64,000 nt of DNA from Rhodanobacter sp. C06 (GCF_002001105.1 NZ_MUNP01000040.1:29591-93590); one strand, 5' to 3'. Positions 17,166-26,096 are shown, counted from the stretch's first letter. The notes: generated by a model from the letters alone, not told the origin. Numbers and translations: made by a program.

Positions 17166-17577
17166 GGGAGCCCGCCCAGCGCCCCGACAGCGGCAGGATG
17201 TGCTCGAAACTCAGCTGCGCCACCGGCACGCCGGGTGCGGCGGGGGCGACCCAGCGCAGCTCGGCGATCTCCGCCTGCACGCGCGGTTGGCCATCCACCT
17301 CGACGACACAGGCCTCGGCTTCCACCACATGGCCGCGCTCGTTCGTGGCCGGCGCGCTGGCGCGGCACAGAAAGCACGCCGAGCCGGGCAGCAACGTGCA
17401 AGCCAGTTCCTCGCGCAGTTCGCGCGCCAGCGTGGCCAGATCATCCGCATCGTTTGCATCGCGCTTGCCGCCGGGTTGCTGGAACACCGTGGCGCCGTGC
17501 TTGCGCACCAGCAACGTCCGACCCGCCTCGTCGCGGATCACCGCGGCGACGATGCGGGTGCGCGGCGCTTCGCTCAC
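17146..17577 (-). CDS. Nudix hydrolase with a degenerate Nudix box
   Basis: A 143-residue Nudix-fold protein, probably a pyrophosphohydrolase of nucleotide derivatives. The box region starts GGKRDANDADDLATLARELREEL: the REL.EE core that binds metal is present, but the spacing and the glutamate near the first half deviate from GX5EX7REUXEEXGU. The start is GTG 17577, overlapping the stop of the next Nudix gene upstream (GTGA at 17574-17577), so the two are translationally coupled. Its last bases overlap the convergent regulator gene. The substrate is unknown, and reduced or changed activity is possible. Confidence 0.82.
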   Translation of the reverse strand: MSEAPRTRIVAAVIRDEAGRTLLVRKHGATVFQQPGGKRDANDADDLATLARELREELACTLLPGSACFLCRASAPATNERGHVVEAEACVVEVDGQPRVQAEIAELRWVAPAAPGVPVAQLSFEHILPLSGRWAGSPNRRHS

Positions 17578-18062
17578 AGCCGGCTGTACGACCACGACTG
17601 CATGCGCCCCTCCCGGTACGGCATCACGCCGTGGAACGGCCGCGGGTCCGCGTCGAACACCAGCGGCAGGAAGTGGCGGTCGCCTTCCCACATCGGCAGT
17701 TCCATCAGCCGCTCGCGCGCCACCCATTCCAGCGTGCCTTCGGGGTTGCGTTCGAGCGGCGTGCCGTCGTAGCGGTCGATCAGGAAGATGAAGCCCAGCC
17801 AGTCCTCGCCCTGCTTGCCGAAGCCGGGCCAGTTCAACGTGCCGCGCAACTGCATCGAGGTGCACTCGATGCCGGCTTCCTCGCGGATCTCGCGGCGCAT
17901 GCAGGCGGCGATGTCCTCGCCCGGCTCCATCTTGCCGCCGAGGCCGTTGTACTTGCCCAGGTGCTGGTCGTCGGGGCGCGCATTGCGGTGGATCATCAGC
18001 ACCTCCGTGCGGTCGGGCGAGAGCACGTAACCGAGCGTGGCGACGATGGGGGTGTAGGGCAT
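17574..18062 (-). CDS. Nudix hydrolase (MutT/NUDT1-like, possible 8-oxo-dGTPase)
   Basis: A 162-residue Nudix enzyme with a perfect box, GLGGKMEPGEDIAACMRREI followed by REEAGI (about residues 36-61). The N-terminus TPIVATLGYVLSPDRTEVLMIHRN and the segment DDQHLGKYNGLGGK resemble the MutT/NUDT1 group, which removes oxidised purine nucleotides from the pool. The WARERLMELPMWEGDRHFLP region near residue 125 matches the same group. ATG 18062 was taken as start. It overlaps the second Nudix gene by 4 bases, so both are in one operon. Confidence 0.9.
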   Translation of the reverse strand: MPYTPIVATLGYVLSPDRTEVLMIHRNARPDDQHLGKYNGLGGKMEPGEDIAACMRREIREEAGIECTSMQLRGTLNWPGFGKQGEDWLGFIFLIDRYDGTPLERNPEGTLEWVARERLMELPMWEGDRHFLPLVFDADPRPFHGVMPYREGRMQSWSYSRL

Positions 18063-18158
18063 GGCGAAACGGCCGCGGAAAGCGTCGATTGTAACGGTGC
18101 CGGCCACGCCCCAGCCGCGGACTTGCATCGACCCGTACCGGGCGGCGACCATCGGCGG

Positions 18159-18971
18159 ATGCGCATGATGCTTCGCCCATCCTCCGAGCCTCGCACTCGC
18201 CGCTGGCGCTGGCTGCCACTGCTGGCGCTGCTCGCGGGCGCGGCCGGCTGCGGCGCCTCGACGCGTGCGCCGCACAGCCGCGAGCTGAGCTTCGACGGCC
18301 AGACCTACCGCGTGGTGACGCTGGACCTGAAGCACGATCCGCTCAGCCTGCACTGGCGCGATCCGGCCAACGGCGAAGCCTACGGCGACATCGAGACCCT
18401 GCAGCAATGGGGCGAGACGCACGGCCAGCGCCTGCTGTTCGCCACCAACGCCGGCATCTACGACCGCAAGGCCGCGCCGCTGGGCTTGTACGTGGAGAAC
18501 GGCAAGACCCTGGTGCCGCTGAACATGGCGCACGGCAACCCCGCCTCCGGCAACTTCTCGCTGCTGCCGAACGGCGTGTTCGCGATCTACCCCGACGGCC
18601 ACGCCGCGGTGCGCACCAGCGCCGCGTTCAAGGCCGACGGCAAGCCGGTGCGCTGGGCCACCCAGTCCGGCCCGATGCTGGTCATCGACGGCCAGCTCAA
18701 CCCCAGTTTCGTGGACGATTCCGGCAGCCTGAAATGGCGCAGCGGCGTCTGCGCGAAGACTCCGCACGAAGTGGTGTTCGCGGTGAGCGAGGTGCCGGTG
18801 AACTTCCACGGCTTCGCCCGGCTGTTCCGCGACAAGCTGGGCTGCCGCGACGCGCTGTACCTGGACGGCAGCATCTCGCAGGTCTTCGTCGACGGTGAAG
18901 GCTACGCCGGCGCGCCGGCGTTCCTGGTCAAGCCCTACGCGGGCATCTTCGCGGTGTTCGTGCCGCAATGA
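18159..18971 (+). CDS. Phosphodiester glycosidase (NAGPA/DUF2233) family lipoprotein
   Basis: A 270-residue protein of the NAGPA domain family (DUF2233), related to the uncovering enzyme that removes GlcNAc from phosphodiesters. The N-terminus is basic and hydrophobic, and ends LLAGAAGC, a good lipobox, so membrane anchoring on the periplasmic side is likely. Family motifs include FATNAGIYDRKAAPLGLYVE (about residues 90-109), TQSGPMLVIDGQLN (about 168-181) and LYLDGSISQ (about 233-241). The bacterial substrate is unknown, possibly a phosphoglycan. ATG 18159 (MRMM) or 18165 are alternatives. Its TGA overlaps the ATG of the penicillin acylase-family gene. Confidence 0.87.
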   Translation: MRMMLRPSSEPRTRRWRWLPLLALLAGAAGCGASTRAPHSRELSFDGQTYRVVTLDLKHDPLSLHWRDPANGEAYGDIETLQQWGETHGQRLLFATNAGIYDRKAAPLGLYVENGKTLVPLNMAHGNPASGNFSLLPNGVFAIYPDGHAAVRTSAAFKADGKPVRWATQSGPMLVIDGQLNPSFVDDSGSLKWRSGVCAKTPHEVVFAVSEVPVNFHGFARLFRDKLGCRDALYLDGSISQVFVDGEGYAGAPAFLVKPYAGIFAVFVPQ

Positions 18972-21388
18972 TCCGGCGCCGGTTCCGCTGGCTGCGCGGC
19001 TTGCTGCTCGCGGTGCCGGTCGTGCTGCTGGCCGCGCTCGGCACCGGCTGGTACCTGCTCGCCGGCAGCCGCGCGCAGCTGGACGGCCGCGTGCGCACCG
19101 GCGGCGTGCAGGCGCCGGTGGAGATCCAGCGCGACGCGCTGGGCACGGTCACGCTCACCGGCAAGAGCCGCGGCGACCTCGACTACGCGCTGGGCTACGT
19201 GCACGCCCAGGAACGCTATTTCGAGATGGACCTGACGCGCCGCACCGCCGCGGGCGAGCTGGCCGAACTGGTCGGCCCGGCCGCACTGACTACCGATCTG
19301 AACCATCGCCGCCACCGCCTGCGCGCGGTGGCCGTAGCGGCCTATGCGCAACTGCCACCCACGCAGCAGCAGGAACTCGACCGCTACCGCGACGGCGTCA
19401 ACGCCGGACTCGCCGCGCTGCGCGTGCGGCCCTGGACCTACCTGTTGCTGGGCGCGAACCCGAAGCCGTGGCGCTCCGAGGACACTTTGCTGGTGATCGC
19501 GGCGATGTACCTCGACCTCAACCACGACGGCCGCAACACGCGCGAACTGCGCATCGCCGAGATGCGTGCGGCATTGCCCGGCGCACTGGTGGATTTCCTG
19601 CTCGCACCCGATCCCACCTGGGAAGCGCCGCTCGAAGGTCCACTGTCGCCGCAGCCGGTGCCCCCCGACGCCAACGTGTTCGACCTGCGCACGCTGCCCG
19701 CGACCAAACCCGTCGCCGACCTTGCCGCCGTGCTCGCACCCAGCCATGACGCGCGCCGCCCCGGCAGCAACAACTTCGCGGTCGCCGGCGCGCTCACCGG
19801 CACCGGCGCGGCGATGCTGGCGAACGACATGCACCTGGCGCTGCGCGTGCCGAACATCTGGTTCCGCACCCGCCTGCGCTACCCCGATCCCGCCGCGCCG
19901 CATGGCGAGCGCGATGTGGTCGGCGTCAGCCTGCCCGGCACGCCGGCGATGATCGTGGGCTCCAACGGCCAACTCGCCTGGGGCTTCACCAACAGCTACG
20001 GCGACTGGATGGACTGGGTACGCGTGATCCGCGATCCGCACGATCCCGCACACTACAAGGTGCCCGGCGGCTGGGCGACGCTGCAGACGCACGAGGAAAC
20101 CATCCGCGTGAAGGGCGAGGCGCCACGCACGCTGAAAGTGGAGGACACGCGCTGGGGCCCGATCATGGCGCGTGACACCGACGGCACGCCGCTGGCGCTG
20201 GCCTGGATCGCCCAGCAACCGCGCGGCTACAACCTCGGCCTGATCCAGCTGGAACGCACCGCCAGTGCGGCGGCGGCGCTCGATCTCGCGCCCACCTTCG
20301 GCATGCCGCCGCAGAACCTGCTGGTGGCCGACAGCGCGGGCCACATCGGCTGGACCATCGCCGGCAACGGCGTGCCGCTGCGCGGCGATCACAACCCGCG
20401 CCTGCCCGCCGACTGGTCGCAACCCGGTTCGGGTTGGACCGGCTGGGCCGCGCCGGCGCAGTACCCGCACGTGCTCGACCCCGCCGGCGGCCGGCTGTGG
20501 ACGGCGAACAACCGCGTGGTGGGCGGCGAGGCGCTGGCCCTGCTCGGCCACGGCGGCCACGACCTCGGCGCGCGCGCGCAGCAGATCCGCGACGACTTGT
20601 TCGCCCATGCGGACTTCACCCCCGGCAACTTGCTCGACATCCAGCTCGACGACCGCGCCGTCTTCCTCAGCCGCTGGCAGCAGTTGCTGCAGCAGACCCT
20701 GGCCGGCACGCAGGAGCCGGCGCTGCGCCAGTTGCGCGAGCTCACCGCCGCCTGGCGCAACCGCGCCGACCCGGACAGCGTGGATTACCGGCTGGTGCGC
20801 GCGTTCCGCGACGCGGTGCACGACGCCGTGCTCGCTCCGTTCGCCGCGCGCGTCGTGGCGAAATACCCCGACTTCGCCTGGCCCGGCCTCGGCGATCCGG
20901 AGGCCGCGGTGTGGATGCTGGTGCAGCGCCAGCCGCCGAACCTGCTGGCCCCGGCCTACCCGGACTGGCATGCGCTGCTGCTGGCCGCCGCGCGCCATGT
21001 GACCGACACCTTGGGCGGGCAGCCCGGCGGCCTCGCCGCACGCCGCTGGGGCGAGATCAACCGTGCCGGGATCGATCACCCGCTGTCGCGCGCCCTGCCC
21101 GGCTTCGTGGCGCACTTCCTCGACATGCCGGACGACGAACTGCCCGGCGACGACGACATGCCGCGCGTGGCGCGCCCCGGCTTCGGCGCCTCCGAGCGCC
21201 TGGACGTGTCGCCCGGCCACGAGGCGCAAGGCGTGCTGGAAATGCCCGGCGGCCAGAGCGGCCATCCGCTGTCGCCGTACTACGGCGCCGGCCACGGGGA
21301 CTGGGTGCACGGCCGCCCCACCCCGCTGCAGCCCGGCCCCGCGCAGCACACGCTGATGCTGGAACCTGGGACCGTGGACGCCAAATAA
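18968..21388 (+). CDS. Penicillin acylase family (S45) amidase, Ntn-hydrolase precursor
   Basis: An 806-residue precursor of the penicillin amidase/acyl-homoserine-lactone acylase family. These enzymes are exported and self-cleave into alpha and beta chains. A signal or anchor segment covers residues 9-32 (LRGLLLAVPVVLLAALG and on). The predicted new N-terminal nucleophile is Ser267 in GSNNFAVAG, preceded by the linker that is removed. MLANDMHL (about 279-286) and WGFTNSYGD (about 338-346) are further family motifs. Activity could be on penicillins, N-acyl homoserine lactones or other amides; the sequence does not decide. ATG 18968 overlaps the preceding stop. Confidence 0.93.
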   Translation: MIRRRFRWLRGLLLAVPVVLLAALGTGWYLLAGSRAQLDGRVRTGGVQAPVEIQRDALGTVTLTGKSRGDLDYALGYVHAQERYFEMDLTRRTAAGELAELVGPAALTTDLNHRRHRLRAVAVAAYAQLPPTQQQELDRYRDGVNAGLAALRVRPWTYLLLGANPKPWRSEDTLLVIAAMYLDLNHDGRNTRELRIAEMRAALPGALVDFLLAPDPTWEAPLEGPLSPQPVPPDANVFDLRTLPATKPVADLAAVLAPSHDARRPGSNNFAVAGALTGTGAAMLANDMHLALRVPNIWFRTRLRYPDPAAPHGERDVVGVSLPGTPAMIVGSNGQLAWGFTNSYGDWMDWVRVIRDPHDPAHYKVPGGWATLQTHEETIRVKGEAPRTLKVEDTRWGPIMARDTDGTPLALAWIAQQPRGYNLGLIQLERTASAAAALDLAPTFGMPPQNLLVADSAGHIGWTIAGNGVPLRGDHNPRLPADWSQPGSGWTGWAAPAQYPHVLDPAGGRLWTANNRVVGGEALALLGHGGHDLGARAQQIRDDLFAHADFTPGNLLDIQLDDRAVFLSRWQQLLQQTLAGTQEPALRQLRELTAAWRNRADPDSVDYRLVRAFRDAVHDAVLAPFAARVVAKYPDFAWPGLGDPEAAVWMLVQRQPPNLLAPAYPDWHALLLAAARHVTDTLGGQPGGLAARRWGEINRAGIDHPLSRALPGFVAHFLDMPDDELPGDDDMPRVARPGFGASERLDVSPGHEAQGVLEMPGGQSGHPLSPYYGAGHGDWVHGRPTPLQPGPAQHTLMLEPGTVDAK

Positions 21389-21404
21389 TGTGATGTGCAT
21401 CACA
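21389..21404 (+). promoter_or_regulatory. Perfect CRP/Clp-type binding site
   Basis: The 16 bases read TGTGA-TGTGCA-TCACA, an exact match to the CRP consensus TGTGA-N6-TCACA. It begins right after the penicillin acylase stop codon and lies about 138 bases before the TIR gene. In Xanthomonadales the CRP homologue Clp answers to cyclic di-GMP. A TATTGT at 21416-21421 could be a -10 element, but the spacing to a classical activator position is uncertain. Confidence 0.7.
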
Positions 21405-21541
21405 TTTCTGCGTGCTATTGTCCCGCTGCGAGGGTCGTGACACGCCGTATCACCATGATTGTTCGGCGCCCGATTCCCGATCGGCGGTTGGGGATTTCCC
21501 GGCAAGGGAATGCATCACCTCGTGCGGGAGCGCGGTGCGCC

Positions 21542-23761
21542 ATGACACCAGCCTCCGCGATGCCGGATTTCCGGTACCGCGCCTTCATCAGCTACAGCCA
21601 CCAGGACAAGTCCTGGGCGGACTGGCTGCACAAGGCGCTGGAAACCTACGCGATCCCGCGACGGCTGATCGGCCAGACCACGCTGGCCGGCGTGGTGCCC
21701 GCTCGGCTTGCGCCGATCTTCCGCGATCGCGAGGAACTGGCCAGCGCCACCGACCTCGACCGCAAGGTCAACGAGGCGCTGGCGCAGTCCGCGAATCTGA
21801 TCGTGATCTGCTCGCCGCGCTCGGCGGCCTCGCGCTGGGTCAACGAGGAAGTGCTGGCGTTCAAGCGGTTGGGTCGCGGCGAGCGCATCTTCTGCCTGAT
21901 CGTGGAAGGCGAGCCGAACGCCGGCAACGTGCCCGGAGCGGATGCCCGGGAGTGTTTCGCGCCTGCGCTGCGCCACACGCTGGGCGCCGACGGCCAGCCG
22001 GGCGCGCAGCGCTGCGAACCGGTCGCCGCCGACGCGCGCACCGGCAGGGATGGCAAGGGCAACGCGAAACTGAAGCTGATCGCCGGCCTGCTCGACCTCG
22101 ACTACGACCGACTCAAGCAGCGCGAACTGAAGCGGCGCAACCGGCGGCTGGCCGCCATCGCAGCCGGGGCGCTGGTGGTGACGACGCTGACCACCACCCT
22201 CGCGATCGCCGCGCTGTTCGCCCGCCACGCCGCCGTCGTCGCCCGGCTGGACGCCGAACGCCGGCAGAAGCAGGCCGAGAACCTGGTCGGCTTCATGCTC
22301 GGCGACCTCAACGACAAGCTGGCCCAGGTCAAGCGCCTCGACATCATGGAGGCGGTCGACGACAAGGCGATGGCCTATTTCGCCTCGCTGCCGACTGGCG
22401 ACGTCACCGAGCAGGCCCTGATGCAGCGCGCCAAGGCACTGGAAAAGATCGGCAGCGTGCGCCAGGAACAGGGCCACCAGTCGGCCGCGCTGCTGGCCTA
22501 CCAGGCCGCCGCGAAGCTGGCCGGCACGCTGGCCCGCGAGGCGCCCCGGGACACGCCGCGGCAGATCGCCTGGTCCCGCACACTGGCCTATGTCGGGATG
22601 ACCTATTGGTACCAGGGCCGGCTCGACGATGCGCAGCGGGCATTCGAAGCCGCACAGCAGGCCCTGCAGGGCGCCAGGGTGAGGGGCACCCGCGACCCGG
22701 CCCTGTTCTTCCAGCTGAGCGTGATCGACAACAATATCGGCCACGTGCTCGAAGCCCGTGGCCAGCTGGACCAGGCCGCCCCCCAGTACGAACAGATGCT
22801 GGCCCTGATGCAGCAGCTGACGGCCGCGCGACCCGACGATACGGAATGGGCCGTGCAACTCGGGCAGGCCGAAAACAACCTCGGCAAGCTGGCGCTGCTG
22901 CACGGCGACCTCGCCATGGCCGTTGCCCGCTACGCCGCGGACGACGCGATCGAGTCGAGACTGGCCGCACGCGACCCGCGCAACAACAGCCAGCAGGACA
23001 ACATGCTGGTCGTGCGCGCCATCCTGGGGCGCATGCTGGCTCTGACCGGCGACGACGACGCCGGCATGCGCCGCCTGCAGCAGGCCGTCGACACCGCCGC
23101 CGCACTGGTGCAGGTCGACCCGCACAACGACGGTATCCGCGAGGATCTCGCACGCTACGCCTCGCAGCTCGCCAGGCTGCGCCGCCTCAACGGCGACCCC
23201 ACGGCGGCGCAGGCGTTGCTGGCCCGCGCGCTGGCCATCCTGGGCGAGCATGCGCGGCAGGATCCCGCCGACACCGAGATCCGGCGCGAGCTCGCCGAGG
23301 CGCGGACGGAACAGGCCGCCCAACTCCTGGCGGGCGGACAAAGGGAGGCCGCGCGCATCCAGGCGCAATCCGCGCTGGACCAGCTCGACCCGCTGCTGGC
23401 GCAGCAACCGCAGGACCGCGCCACGCTGCTGTCCGCCACCGACGCCCGCCTGCTGCTGGCCGAGGCCAGTCCCGACCCACGCACCGCGCTGCAACTGCGC
23501 CGCGACGCACTGGCCGCGCTGCAGGGTCAGTCACACGGACGCAACGACCCCCGCCTGCTGGCCTTGCAGGTGCAGGCGCTGCTGGCGCTGGGCGACAAGG
23601 CCGCCGCACGGCCGCTGATACGGCAACTGTGGGGCAGCGGCTATCGCGATGCGCAACTGCTGGCCACCGTGCTGCACGCGCACATGAGCTATCCACCCAA
23701 TGCCGGTTTCCAGAAACAACTGCTGGCGACCAGCGCCGGCATCGCAGGCCTGCCGCACTGA
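21542..23761 (+). CDS. TIR domain protein with a membrane segment and tetratricopeptide repeats
   Basis: A 739-residue protein. Residues 11-140 form a TIR domain: RYRAFISYSHQDKSWADWLH at its start and SRWVNEEV with Trp99 and candidate catalytic Glu102/Glu103. These match the NAD-cleaving type of bacterial TIR. A single membrane segment (about 203-226, ALVVTTLTTTLAIAALF) follows, then a coiled, charged stretch and TPR-like helices to the end, with YVGMTYWYQGRLDDAQRAFE as a typical TPR. The TPR part probably lies on the other side of the membrane and could sense something in the periplasm. ATG 21542 follows GGGAG. Two more genes follow on the same strand, ending in a SLOG membrane protein. Confidence 0.88.
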   Translation: MTPASAMPDFRYRAFISYSHQDKSWADWLHKALETYAIPRRLIGQTTLAGVVPARLAPIFRDREELASATDLDRKVNEALAQSANLIVICSPRSAASRWVNEEVLAFKRLGRGERIFCLIVEGEPNAGNVPGADARECFAPALRHTLGADGQPGAQRCEPVAADARTGRDGKGNAKLKLIAGLLDLDYDRLKQRELKRRNRRLAAIAAGALVVTTLTTTLAIAALFARHAAVVARLDAERRQKQAENLVGFMLGDLNDKLAQVKRLDIMEAVDDKAMAYFASLPTGDVTEQALMQRAKALEKIGSVRQEQGHQSAALLAYQAAAKLAGTLAREAPRDTPRQIAWSRTLAYVGMTYWYQGRLDDAQRAFEAAQQALQGARVRGTRDPALFFQLSVIDNNIGHVLEARGQLDQAAPQYEQMLALMQQLTAARPDDTEWAVQLGQAENNLGKLALLHGDLAMAVARYAADDAIESRLAARDPRNNSQQDNMLVVRAILGRMLALTGDDDAGMRRLQQAVDTAAALVQVDPHNDGIREDLARYASQLARLRRLNGDPTAAQALLARALAILGEHARQDPADTEIRRELAEARTEQAAQLLAGGQREAARIQAQSALDQLDPLLAQQPQDRATLLSATDARLLLAEASPDPRTALQLRRDALAALQGQSHGRNDPRLLALQVQALLALGDKAAARPLIRQLWGSGYRDAQLLATVLHAHMSYPPNAGFQKQLLATSAGIAGLPH

Positions 23762-23828
23762 ACACCGGACCCGGAGCAGCATCCGGCCGGAGTTGCCGTC
23801 GTCGACCCTCAAACCCTGGGAGCACGCC

Positions 23829-24239
23829 ATGAACCAAGACCTCGTCATCGAAGTCACCCTCAACACGGACCTGCCCGGCCACTGCTACCTCGTGGTCAAC
23901 AACGGCAGACACCTGCACGAGTTCAACCAGCACCCCGAGGGTCAGGGCATCTGCTGGACCCTAGTCGGCAACGCCAGCCACGGCGAATTCTGCGCGCTCG
24001 ACGAGTTCGACCCGGGCTTCCGATGGTCCGTCAGCACACCACCCGAAGGCATCTTCCGATCCTTCTCGAGGCCCGCCCCCCACCAGCTCAAGGTGATGAA
24101 CCACCACACCGGCAACGGGAGCCGGGGCCACTGGCCATACCTGTTGTTCGCACGCTTCGGCGACCGGGTGTACCAGACGCCGTGGGCGGCCACGAACGGC
24201 CCCTCCAACACGGCCAATCCCACGATCAAGAACACCTGA
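23829..24239 (+). CDS. Small protein of unknown function between the TIR and SLOG genes
   Basis: A 136-residue protein with no signal peptide or membrane segment. It looks beta-rich (IEVTLNTDLPGHCYLVVNNG near the start) and has a conserved-looking C-terminal part with GSRGHWPYLLFARFGDRVY (about residues 98-116) and the tail NTANPTIKNT. The end resembles small beta-sandwich inclusion-body (PixA/AidA-like) proteins only loosely, so no family is claimed. It lies 67 bases after the TIR gene and 132 before the SLOG gene. The ATG follows GGGAGCACGCC. A role as third part of that system is inference from position. Confidence 0.75.
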   Translation: MNQDLVIEVTLNTDLPGHCYLVVNNGRHLHEFNQHPEGQGICWTLVGNASHGEFCALDEFDPGFRWSVSTPPEGIFRSFSRPAPHQLKVMNHHTGNGSRGHWPYLLFARFGDRVYQTPWAATNGPSNTANPTIKNT

Positions 24240-24371
24240 CACGGGCCCGTGGCCGGGCCGGCCGACATGCCCGGAACCGGTGGAGTGCTGTGCGCGGCTG
24301 CGCTACGGCGCCTCCGCCATATCCACCGCTAGTGCGCCCCTGCCTGCCCCGCAACCTTCTGGTCGAGGCCG

Positions 24372-26096
24372 ATGCGTATCCAAGAAACCACTACTCCGAT
24401 CATCGTGCCCCTGGTCATCGGCGTCACCAGCCACCGCAATCTTGCCGCGAGCGAGATCGAACCGATCCGGCAACGCGTGCGGAGCTTCCTTGCGCGATTG
24501 CAGCGCGAGTATCCCGGCTTGCCGCTGCTGCTGCTGTCGGCACTGGCCGAGGGCGGCGACCGGCTGGTGGCGCACGAGGCGCTTGCCGCCGGGGCGAAGT
24601 TGCTGGCGCCGTTGCCGTTGCCGCGCGAACTGTACGAGGACGACTTCACCGACCCGGCGTCGCGCGCCGAATTCGATGCCTTGTGCGCCCAGGCCGAAGT
24701 CATGGAATTGCCGCTGCACGCAGACCAGCCGCTGCATGAGGTCGGTTCGCCCGGCACCGCGCGCGACCGCCGCTACGCGCAGGCCGGCATCTACATCGCC
24801 AGCCATTGCCACATCCTGCTGGCGATCTGGGACGGCAAGCCCTCGACGCGGATCGGCGGTACCGCCCAGATCGTGTCATATCACCTGGACGGCGCGCTGC
24901 CCGGACATCCCAGCCGGCGTCGGCGCGCGCGCCATGCGCTGGGCACCGGCGACGAGCGCCTGCTCTACCACATCGTCTGTTCGCGGGATGCGGCCGACGG
25001 CATGCCCGCCGCCGGCCTGCAGCCGCTGCAGACCGTGTGGCGCAGCGCCGCCACCGCGGTGGCGGCGGATCCGGACAAGCCGGCCGAATTCCAGCGGATG
25101 TTCGCGCACATGGCCGGATTCAATGCCGACTGCGCCAAATACGCCGCGGCCATCGAGGCCGCCACGGCGGCGCAGCGGCAGGCCCGGGCGAGCGCCGTGG
25201 CGGGCATCGACCGCCTGTTCCACGCGGCCGACTGGCTGGCCGTCCATTTCCAGCGTCGGGTGCTGCTGGCGTTGCGTTCGACCTATACGCTGGCCGCGCT
25301 GATGGGCATCGCCTTCGCCTGCTACGCGCACCTGCCGGGGCAGAACTACATGATCTACCTGTTCCTGCTGCTGTTCGCGCTCGGTGCCTACGTAGCCGTG
25401 CTCGCCCATCATCGCGAATGGCATCGCAAGTACCTGGACTACCGCGCGCTGGCCGAGGGCCTGCGCATCCAGTCGTACTGGCGGCGCGCGAACATATCGC
25501 TGGGCGGCGAACACGAATTCGCGCACGACAACTTCCTGCAGCGGCAGAACGTCGAACTTGGCTGGATCCGCAACGTGATGCGCGTTTCCGCGCTGTACCC
25601 GTCGGCCGCCCCGGCTGCATCCGAGGAAGCCGAGCTGGCCAGCGTCGTCGCGGAATGGGTGGGCGAATCGGGCAAGTCGGGGCAGCTCCATTACTACGAG
25701 CACAAGACCGCCGAGCATGCCGGCCTGCATCACGTCACCGAAACCATCGGGTCGATCAGCCTGTGGGGCGGCATCGCGATCAGCGTGTTTCTCGCCGTGT
25801 TCGTGTTCAGGCTTTCAGACGCGCAGAAGACCGTGCTGGTGACGATGATGGCGGCACTGTCGATCATCGCCGCCGTGCGCGAGGCCTACGCCTACCGCAA
25901 GGCCGACAAGGAGCTGATCAAGCAGTACCGCTTCATGCAACGCATCTTCACCAGCGCGCGAGTGGCGCTCGACCGGACGCACGATCCGGAGGAACAACGC
26001 GAGATCCTGCTTTCGTTGGGCGATGCGGCACTGACCGAACACGCGGAATGGACGCTGATGCAGCGCGAGCGGCAGGTGGAACACGGCAAGCTGTGA
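24372..26096 (+). CDS. SLOG-like domain protein with four membrane segments
   Basis: A 574-residue protein. The N-terminal 180 residues look like a SLOG (DprA/LOG Rossmann) domain: IGVTSHRN (16-23), LLSALAEGGDRLVA (54-67), then LPLPRELYEDDF, and LAIWDGKPSTRIGGTAQIV (about 150-168), which is the nucleotide-binding GG region. Two membrane hairpins follow: about residues 297-350 (LRSTYTLAALMGIAFACYAHL and NYMIYLFLLLFALGAY) and about 460-510 (ISLWGGIAISVFLAVFVF and VTMMAALSIIAAV). The layout resembles SLATT-type membrane effectors joined to SLOG sensors. SLOG domains bind NAD-derived messengers in Thoeris ThsA. With a TIR gene upstream, a sensor/effector role is plausible but unproven. Confidence 0.8.
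   Translation: MRIQETTTPIIVPLVIGVTSHRNLAASEIEPIRQRVRSFLARLQREYPGLPLLLLSALAEGGDRLVAHEALAAGAKLLAPLPLPRELYEDDFTDPASRAEFDALCAQAEVMELPLHADQPLHEVGSPGTARDRRYAQAGIYIASHCHILLAIWDGKPSTRIGGTAQIVSYHLDGALPGHPSRRRRARHALGTGDERLLYHIVCSRDAADGMPAAGLQPLQTVWRSAATAVAADPDKPAEFQRMFAHMAGFNADCAKYAAAIEAATAAQRQARASAVAGIDRLFHAADWLAVHFQRRVLLALRSTYTLAALMGIAFACYAHLPGQNYMIYLFLLLFALGAYVAVLAHHREWHRKYLDYRALAEGLRIQSYWRRANISLGGEHEFAHDNFLQRQNVELGWIRNVMRVSALYPSAAPAASEEAELASVVAEWVGESGKSGQLHYYEHKTAEHAGLHHVTETIGSISLWGGIAISVFLAVFVFRLSDAQKTVLVTMMAALSIIAAVREAYAYRKADKELIKQYRFMQRIFTSARVALDRTHDPEEQREILLSLGDAALTEHAEWTLMQRERQVEHGKL

Noticed and set aside
18935..21505. An 856-codon antisense frame over the penicillin acylase gene
   Set aside because: His/Arg/Ala-rich low-complexity translation with no motif; the sense gene is clear.
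21542..26096. A classical Thoeris operon
   Set aside because: No SIR2-SLOG (ThsA) protein and no macro-domain effector; only the general TIR plus SLOG logic is shared.
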